64,000 nt of DNA, from contig QNGE01001010.1 in NCBI GenBank assembly GCA_008508345.1, positions 107,948-171,947 on the forward strand, written 5' to 3'. Position numbers and translations under genes: made by a program. Positions within the stretch are counted from its first letter, which is position 1; every line of letters begins with the position of its first letter. Under the pieces are notes generated by a model. That model searched no databases, was not told the origin of the DNA, and worked only from the letters and a program-made list of their open reading frames with translations. This document shows, piece by piece, positions 60,394-64,000 of the stretch. The stretch is from Paragonimus westermani. Its lineage: Eukaryota; Platyhelminthes; Trematoda; Plagiorchiida; Troglotrematidae.

Positions 60394-61110
60394 TCAACAC
60401 CAGGATGCGTTATCAAACAAGTAAATGTGTCGGAAGGTGATCATTCTGCTGCCCACCATGTTCGCTTGTTGATCTCTTCGCTCGTCTTTCGTTTCAGCGT
60501 CAACGCTCCTGACGTAGTGACTGTCTATGTCTACGTGTCGATTGAACAAAATCCGCGAGTAGAGAGCTTTCAGTACAAGCCGTTCCTCTTTCACTTTCGC
60601 CCGCCCGACCATTTCCGCATGGTCTATGTCGACCTCATGACCTGTGTCCGAGCAGTGGTGCCACTGCTGCGATCTAGGGTCGGCTCGTCGCATTGCCAAT
60701 TTGTGTTCGTGCACGCGTGTGCGCAGCTGTTTGCCTGTCTCCCTCACATATTGTTGGTCACACCCGAGGCATGGAATCGCGTAGACCACGCCAGACTGTT
60801 CGTGTGGTTCTACATGATCCTTAGCGTTCATCAGAGCCGAACGAAGTGTTAAGTTTGGCTTGTGTGATATCTGGATGTGCAGTAGTTGCAGCATCCTTTT
60901 TACTGCTTCAGATGTGCCGTGAATATGTGGCACTGTCATTCGTGTTCTGGGTTCTGTACTCTCACTTCTTGTGGACCCCGTGATAGATGCCCTTATGAAA
61001 CTACTGAGATACCCACTGGAAGCGAACAGTTTGAACAGATGTTTTTATTCTTGTCTTCTATGTTCGGGCGAGCAATAATGCGTGTCCGCATGTCGAAATA
61101 ATATATATAT
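60394..61110 (-). mobile_element. Penelope-like element, C-terminal part with GIY-YIG domain
   Basis: A 181-codon frame (60394-60939) plus upstream in-frame sequence forms the end of a Penelope-like retroelement protein. Upstream of the methionine the reading LFKLFASSGYLSSFIRASI and, after a frameshift near 61040, MRTRIIARPNIEDKNK match the thumb. Then TVPHIHGTSEAVKRML and a linker lead to the GIY-YIG endonuclease: GVVYAIPCLGCDQQYVRETG with the CxxC pair, RTRVHEHKLAMRRADP (catalytic arginine), HHCSDTGHEVD, and KEERLVLKALYS (conserved glutamate). It ends FNRHVDIDSHYVRS. In the second signature tyrosine-x-glycine the glycine is replaced by arginine (YVR). The upstream RT is absent: homology stops at a TA repeat (61097-61113), a 5' truncation usual for these elements. 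Confidence 0.88.
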
Positions 61111-61113
61111 ATC
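61097..61113. repeat. TA microsatellite at the truncated end of the Penelope-like element
   Basis: A short AT run directly at the point where the element's coding similarity stops. Confidence 0.8.
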
Positions 61114-61589
61114 CTTAACTTTGTGCCATGCCCGTAGGTACTGTGACTCGGACTGGGTTACTTTTGAGACCAGATCACGAAGTGGCGTATCAATGGGCAA
61201 GTGTGTGAAGAGGAATAATTCAGTAAAAACGATGAACCTTCAAGAAAAACAGCCAGAAACCACCCTGACACATGCTCGCCAGTGACCTCGACACACTGCA
61301 ATATTCAGTCATGTAATGGTGGCGAACTCACTAACCACCCCCTCGGCACCCACAAGTTGCTAATCGAAGACATTCTTGGAAACATACAGACACACCTCTG
61401 AGGGATCAGGGTCGCGTATATAAGGGGACAGTGAGGACCATGTTACCTGACAGTTGCAAAACATGGCCATTCAGGATGAAAGGCGTGAACCACCTTCAAA
61501 CATTAGATACTTGATTTCTGCGTTCGATCGCTCAAATCAGGTGGCATCAACGTGAAAATAACCACCTTCGGAAACAAGTGTTTGGCAAT
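61114..61589. other. No recognised gene
   Basis: Unassigned sequence between two transposon fragments. Confidence 0.5.
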
Positions 61590-62030
61590 GAGTGTAAAGC
61601 GAGCTCCTTCGTCCGGTCTCTGAATTTGCACACGGTCAAAGAGGTAGAACAGGTACTGATGGTGTCAGATAGCTGACTGCCATACCCAGTACTTTTTGTG
61701 GATGCTGCGGCCGACTGGGGTAACGTGCGAGGTGAACAGACGACCTGGCGTAGGAAAGTGAGGTAGTTCATTTAGGGGTTGGCCACTGTAGATCAGATTC
61801 ATCTCCCTTGTGACTCGCAGAGTAGATGACTGGAAACTTTGGGTGAGAACGTGGCTACTATGGTTCAATGATGTTCGGCCAAGTGGACTGCAATTGATGA
61901 TGTATGTGATGAAGTGAAATAGTAAGAAACGTAAGGAAGCTGTTTTGCTGATATCACTTTACTTCTATCTAGTTAGTAGTTTGTAAGGTTAGACACTTTG
62001 CTGTCGAACGTTTGAATGTAGACAGCTGAT
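61590..62030 (+). mobile_element. LINE 3' end fragment
   Basis: The plus strand reads LPYPVLFVDAAADWGNVRG, TTWRRKVR, GLATVDQIHLP and LETLGEN with stops between. This is the same C-terminal order as at 28.1 and 62.6 kb, followed by the shared tail (GTTTGTAAGGTTAGACACTTTG). It is 5' truncated. Confidence 0.7.
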
Positions 62031-62599
62031 TGGCGGTTGGGTCTCCTCTCTTTCGTTCTTCCCCTCCTCCTGGATGTAATTTACTTTTCCTTCAAGGTTT
62101 TCAAACAGTAGGGCAACAGCGAGAACCAGTGAAGAATTGTTGTCTATAACGATAATGATGGTAGTGGTAGTGATTTTAGGTGAGACATATTAGTGGTAGT
62201 GTTACTAATGATAGTGACAAGACGTGTTCAGCTGGACGCCCTAGGCATTAGGTGATTGATACTACACCAATTATCGTGATTTAAAAGTAAATAGACTAAA
62301 TGAAGTGGAAGATGTGCCACTGTGTGGTGGTGGGTTTATCTGCGGAGATGCACTGATGCACACCGAGACGGATAACGCGCATTATTAGCTTCTGTTGTCA
62401 TACTCTACTGTGTTTTCATCTAAACGGCCCTGAACGGAGTTTTCGGACAACCTCCATTAGGGACACCGAAGGGAATACAACAAAAAATGGTGAGTTCCCA
62501 CACGCTTCGGAAACCATATAAATCTTCTGTTCTTTCCGAACGAGGATCTGGTGTTATACACTCTGAACGCCAAGGATCATACAGACTTAACATCTGTAG
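62031..62599. other. No recognised gene
   Basis: GT-rich imperfect repeats around GGTAGTGGTAGTG (62161-62200). No frames of note. Confidence 0.5.
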
Positions 62600-62985
62600 A
62601 TTTTTCGATCAGTTCGTTAAGTTTAGGCAGTGGACAGACATCGAGATATGTGAGGTGTGAGGTGGACTGGTGGTGTCTTGGCTTACAGAAATGAAGTCGT
62701 TCACCGATGGATTGGCTACTGTAGGTCGAGTTTGTCTCCCTAGCTGGGGATCTCGCGACTCACAGAGTAGATGGTTGGAGACGTTAGGGGAAATGACGGG
62801 CAATCGGACTCAGTGACGTGGATGTTGTCATCTGGCTGAGTTGTCTGTGAGGTGAGTGTACTTGATGACGCGGGGCAGTGGAAGCTGTAAGGAAGTTGTA
62901 CAGCTGACGCCACCTTACTCTCACTTACATTTCGGTTATGTTTGTAGCATGTAGGAACCTTGACACTGAGTCTTTGAAGTTAGGT
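62600..62985 (+). mobile_element. LINE 3' end fragment, second in tandem
   Basis: The plus strand reads MKSFTDGLATVGRVCLP, GSRDSQSRWLETLGEM, then the tail with GATGACGCGGGGCAGTGG. It aligns along its length with 28095-28540 (minus) and 61590-62030. The preserved phrase SQSRWLETLGEM shows it is less decayed than its neighbour. Confidence 0.75.
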
Positions 62986-63175
62986 GTAACTACTGAAAGT
63001 AGTTAGTTACGTCCCCTGTATCATTTTATTTATCCTGGAGAAACTTACATTTTTCTTCATGGCTTAATAGCAGCCAGGCATCACCGACGTTTTATTTCCT
63101 TTTCGATGAAACCCACAAATTCACATCATGTCATTTATTTTCTTTACGACTGCGATCAGTGTTGCCCACTTGCAG

Positions 63176-63324
63176 TAATTCATTGCCTGAGTGACTCCGA
63201 TTTTCGGAAAGCTATTCAATTACTGCTCGATGACGGTTATTACAGCGAAAGGAATCAGTCGTTTGCGTCGGAAAACGGGTTCCAAATTAGACCTCCGGTG
63301 GAAAATTCCCTTGTCATTGTGTAG
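63176..63324 (+). CDS. Candidate last exon of a rhodopsin-family GPCR
   Basis: The acceptor TGTTGCCCACTTGCAG ends at 63175. Two bases, 48 codons and TAG (63322-63324) follow. The exon begins (V)IHCLSDSDFRKAIQLLL, the pattern of the end of transmembrane helix 7 and helix 8 in amine- and peptide-type receptors (NP-x-I-Y-x-x-x-x-x-D-F-R-K-A-x-x-x-L-L). The NP pair would be encoded by the previous exon; the expected tyrosine of NPxxY is histidine here. A 30-residue hydrophilic tail ends ENSLVIV, which has the form of a class II PDZ ligand. The upstream frame is open to 63106 and reads less like a receptor, supporting the splice point. The other exons were not found; transposon debris occupies the 4 kb upstream. 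A pseudogene or chance match remains possible. Confidence 0.48.
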
Positions 63325-63339
63325 TGGTTGAGATCACCT

Positions 63340-63763
63340 TCGAAGATTATTGAGAACATCTACATGTGAGCTCGAGTATGTGAAGTGAGTCATCATCACA
63401 ACAGTCTTGAAAGAGCACATAGCACATTGAAGGTGCGAAGCGTATTCCATACAAACCGGCCCGGTCACTCACCCTCTTCAGCATGGCTTGCATTTCTTCG
63501 GTAGAAGGGTTAGGTAAGACAATGTCGTCTGCATACATCATATTGGTCAACCTAGCGCCAGGTGCAAGTTCAACAGTAAGTTCATGGGATACCTCAAGCG
63601 CACTTTCCAGAATGCCGTCCACGACAAAACGAATAGGAAGGAACATCCCTGACGAACGCCACTAGAAGTGATGAACACCCGAGACAGTTGTCCATAAAGT
63701 CTCGCCCTGCTTGCAGATTGGACATACAGCGACCTCAACGGATTCGCGTATTTCCCTGGTACT
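63340..63763 (-). mobile_element. RTE LINE fragment, twin of the 50.4-50.8 kb copy
   Basis: The minus strand carries the same RT segment as 50430-50778: GVRQGC, the same frame-shifting deletion, FVVDGILESALEVSHELTVE, YADDIVL (63516-63536) and SDRAGLYGIRFAPSM. Only about one substitution is visible in 340 shared bases. It continues past the point where the other copy enters the gap (VLFQDCCDDDSLHILELTC). Its other end, at 63763, is cut by the LTR. Confidence 0.9.
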
Positions 63764-63933
63764 TGTTGGAAAAAGCACTTTTTTCCAAAAAAAAACCCGC
63801 TATATTTCCCAAGGGAAATAGATGCTTCGATTTTGAGAACTCGAATGGCCGCCATCATTCTGGAAGATTCGAGTTCGCGCGCTTGCTTCTGATTGGCCCG
63901 TTCAGCGACCTAGGACCAAGGCCACCGAAAACC

Positions 63934-63941
63934 TATAAATA
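63934..63941 (+). promoter_or_regulatory. TATA box of the LTR
   Basis: TATAAATA preceded by an inverted CCAAT box about 40 bases upstream; the Pol II start would be expected about 30 bases downstream, just before the AATAAA at 63984. Confidence 0.6.
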
Positions 63942-63983
63942 CAGCCGTTTTGAGCCACTGTTTTGCCTTCGGGCTGAGCAGCA

Positions 63984-63989
63984 AATAAA
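63984..63989 (+). terminator. Polyadenylation signal of the LTR
   Basis: AATAAA followed by GCTCGTTTG at the edge of the window. Confidence 0.6.
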
Positions 63990-64000
63990 GCTCGTTTGAA

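Larger units (their letters stand above)
63764..64000 (+). mobile_element. LTR of a gypsy-like retrotransposon (partial)
   Basis: The LINE homology stops after GGTACT and new sequence starts with TGTTGG, the TG start typical of LTRs. Inside are an inverted CCAAT box (GATTGG, 63891-63896), a TATA box (TATAAATA, 63934-63941) and, 50 bases later, a polyadenylation signal (AATAAA, 63984-63989). That is the compact U3-R order of an LTR in plus orientation. The window ends before the CA terminus, so 5' LTR, 3' LTR and solo LTR cannot be told apart. Confidence 0.65.

Noticed and set aside
1..64000. CRISPR array, bacterial operon, phage or plasmid features
   Set aside because: No regularly spaced repeats, no Shine-Dalgarno-led gene chains and no long prokaryotic frames anywhere; the content is eukaryotic.

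Overview
The window looks like one stretch of a flatworm nuclear genome, most likely a digenean fluke (trematode); a cestode is the main alternative. Four things suggest this: (1) no bacterial-type gene layout: no long open frame, and coding-like pieces of about 75-300 bases bounded by AG and GT splice sites; (2) many decayed RTE-type LINE copies whose translated fragments have the look of the RTE LINEs common in flatworms; (3) a Penelope-like element with a GIY-YIG domain; (4) a tRNA-derived SINE family and a gypsy-like LTR. The species call is an inference; no sequence search was possible.

Layout, left to right. 0.6-1.7 kb: decayed LINE C-terminus and 3' end, minus strand. 3.6-16.4 kb: mostly unrecognised sequence with isolated exon candidates, the best being a PH-domain exon at 5.27-5.57 kb (minus); a LINE with an internal deletion lies at 14.9-15.5 kb. 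16.4-23.6 kb: unrecognised sequence, an assembly join at 19.76 kb and a LINE 3' half at 20.9-21.8 kb. 23.6-34 kb: SINE copies of several ages, LINE 3' fragments, a few exon candidates and a second assembly join at 29.2 kb. 34-39 kb: little recognisable. 39.1-41.8 kb: the most complete LINE (endonuclease, reverse transcriptase, C-terminus), full of stops. 44.7-45.5 kb: two SINEs head to head inside a 358-base inverted repeat. 45.9-52.5 kb: a nearly identical 1.1-kb unit present twice, with an RTE LINE (48.9-50.8 kb) and a 611-base N gap between the copies. 54-57 kb: a cluster of exon candidates, mostly minus strand. 59.3-64 kb: dense transposon remains (LINE, Penelope-like element, two LINE 3' ends, RTE fragment, LTR), plus a probable last exon of a rhodopsin-family GPCR at 63.2 kb.

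There is no operon or pathway here. Genes appear only as scattered exons, each probably part of a large gene whose other exons lie in long introns or outside the window. Exon calls rest on reading frame plus splice sites, not on homology, unless stated. I found no clearly new biological system; the most unusual structures are the SINE palindrome, the duplicated unit beside the gap, and the LTR inserted into a LINE that shares its disabling lesion with another copy 13 kb away.
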